Positions 6,916 to 7,520 of a DNA stretch of 7,520 bases are shown here, in pieces. A program made the translations under genes and the position numbers. The stretch covers positions 1-7,520 of the forward strand of contig JALZUV010000260.1 in NCBI GenBank assembly GCA_023301245.1. The letters are read 5' to 3'. Each line of letters begins with the position of its first letter. Position 1 is the first letter of the stretch. Under the pieces are notes generated by a model. It searched no databases. It worked only from the letters and a program-made list of their open reading frames with translations, and was not told the origin of the DNA. This DNA comes from Rickettsiales bacterium. Lineage in GTDB: Bacteria > Pseudomonadota > Alphaproteobacteria > Rickettsiales > JALZUV01.

Positions 6916-7159
6916 CTTTTTCCTTCTTTTTTATTTTTATTTTTTGCCCCATCTTCCTTCTGCGGGTGCTCGCCTTCATTTATATCGCGAGAACGGCGCA
7001 GCCATCCCTTTCCCTCGTCAACGGTGCTAGCGTCGAAGTTTGGTACTACGAGCTTTTTCAGCTTTTTTCATCGGTCGCAAAATAAACACTTCTGCTTGGG
7101 ATTGAACTCCAAACTTTGCTGCTAGGGGGTTCGAGGTTAAACCACTAGACCACCGGGGC
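6916..7159 (-). mobile_element. Candidate tRNA-derived SINE (head, body, A-rich tail)
   Basis: Read on the minus strand, a tRNA-like head (7159-7091, with A and B boxes) is followed by about 145 bases of unrelated body (7090-6946) and then an A-rich tail (6945-6917; plus strand is a T tract broken by C and A). That order and the ~240-base length are typical of short interspersed elements copied by a LINE reverse transcriptase. The tail is bracketed by GGGGC (6912-6916) and GCCCC (6946-6950). I could not find a convincing target-site duplication: ACCGGGG occurs at 6882-6888 and 7152-7158, but the second lies inside the head. Without other genomic copies this stays a hypothesis. Confidence 0.4.
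7091..7159 (-). tRNA. tRNA-like sequence, degenerate (pseudo-tRNA or SINE head)
   Basis: Minus strand 7152-7142 reads TGGTCTAGTGG, a full match to the A-box consensus of RNA polymerase III genes. Minus strand 7108-7098 reads AGTTCAATCCC, close to the B box GGTTCRANTCC. They are 33 bases apart, as in a tRNA gene. A T-arm-like stem forms (GTTTGG / CCAAGC), but the acceptor arms (GCCCCGG against CAGAAGT) pair at only about four of seven positions, and I find no sound anticodon stem, so no amino acid can be assigned. It is not a working tRNA gene. Confidence 0.55.
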
Positions 7160-7520
7160 GACCGGTTATCCGTGTATAGCGCCCCAAAAACTTGATTTGA
7201 AGCCGTCAACAAATTTGGCCTCCTTGATGGCCAAAACGACATCTATCTATATCATACAGCAATGATTGACAACTGTTGGTTTCTCAAATGCACTTTGAAT
7301 ACGGCACGCCTGTCACGCCGACCTCGTTTTGACCACGGCAAACTTTGCACGTCCAGGGACAGCCTTCGCCGACTTTAATTGCGCGGGCGAAGCCCGCGCA
7401 ATGTGTATGAAACCCCTGTTCTGGCAGGCTCTGGAGACAACTTTTATGGGAACCTTCAGCAGACATCGATCGACAAAACCAACGACTCCGTCATGAAATC
7501 TGGACGGAATGTGCTGGTTA
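7160..7520. other. Gene-free right end, with one strong hairpin
   Basis: No gene is supportable. The open frame on the minus strand over 7284-7466 spans the GC-rich hairpin at 7378-7402 and has no motif. Nothing else was identified. Confidence 0.4.
7378..7402. repeat. Perfect 11-bp hairpin around GCGAAGC
   Basis: ATTGCGCGGGC (7378-7388) is the exact reverse complement of GCCCGCGCAAT (7392-7402), with a GAA loop between. The centre is GCGAAGC, a sequence known from biophysical work to form an unusually stable DNA mini-hairpin. The stem is far more GC-rich than its surroundings. It could be a transcription-related structure, a transposon end or a dispersed palindrome; no neighbouring gene explains it. 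Confidence 0.8.

Noticed and set aside
6882..7158. ACCGGGG at 6882-6888 and 7152-7158 as a target-site duplication of the SINE candidate
   Set aside because: The right copy falls inside the tRNA-like acceptor region and the left copy lies about 30 bases beyond the A-rich tail, so the geometry is wrong.

Overview
This window looks like eukaryotic nuclear DNA. It has one convincing protein gene in 7.5 kb, long gene-poor flanks, trinucleotide microsatellites (CAG/CGG), a large tandem duplication, a tRNA-like element with an A-rich tail, and no bacterial operon structure or ribosome binding sites. The gene belongs to the Crinkler/RHS-type NTPase-nuclease group, which is known from oomycetes, chytrids, other fungi, kinetoplastids and various algae. 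I favour a stramenopile or other algal/fungus-like protist, but the sequence alone does not fix the species.

Layout. Bases 1-84 could be the tail of a gene running in from the left; this is weak. Bases 85-1261 hold short repeats (AGAC microsatellite, a duplicated ~45-bp element, a 9-bp-stem hairpin) and no recognisable gene. Bases 1262-2803 (minus strand) encode the NTPase-nuclease. Its frame stays open without an ATG up to 2920, so the true start is probably in a spliced upstream exon; one phase-compatible model uses an ATG at 3060 and a GTATGT donor at 2976. Bases 2924-3796 show nothing recognisable. Bases 3797-4060 are a cluster of degenerate GTACCC/TACCCGG motifs. Bases 4421-5419 are two ~500-bp tandem copies, each containing a CAG run passing into CGG. 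A further CAG-to-CGG run lies at 5568-5625. A three-unit ~32-bp repeat rich in ACGTCA/TGACGT half-sites lies at 5750-5837, and a 41-bp-spaced repeat related to the TACCCGG motif at 5971-6031. Bases 6036-6915 are gene-poor. Bases 6916-7159 (minus strand) look like a SINE: tRNA-like head, body and A-rich tail. An 11-bp-stem hairpin around GCGAAGC lies at 7378-7402.

How the parts fit. The one gene belongs to a family that in trypanosomes was named for its retrotransposon-rich loci and that has been proposed to act as secreted effectors or in intragenomic conflict. Here it sits in repeat-dense, gene-poor DNA. No second gene in the window can be tied to its function.
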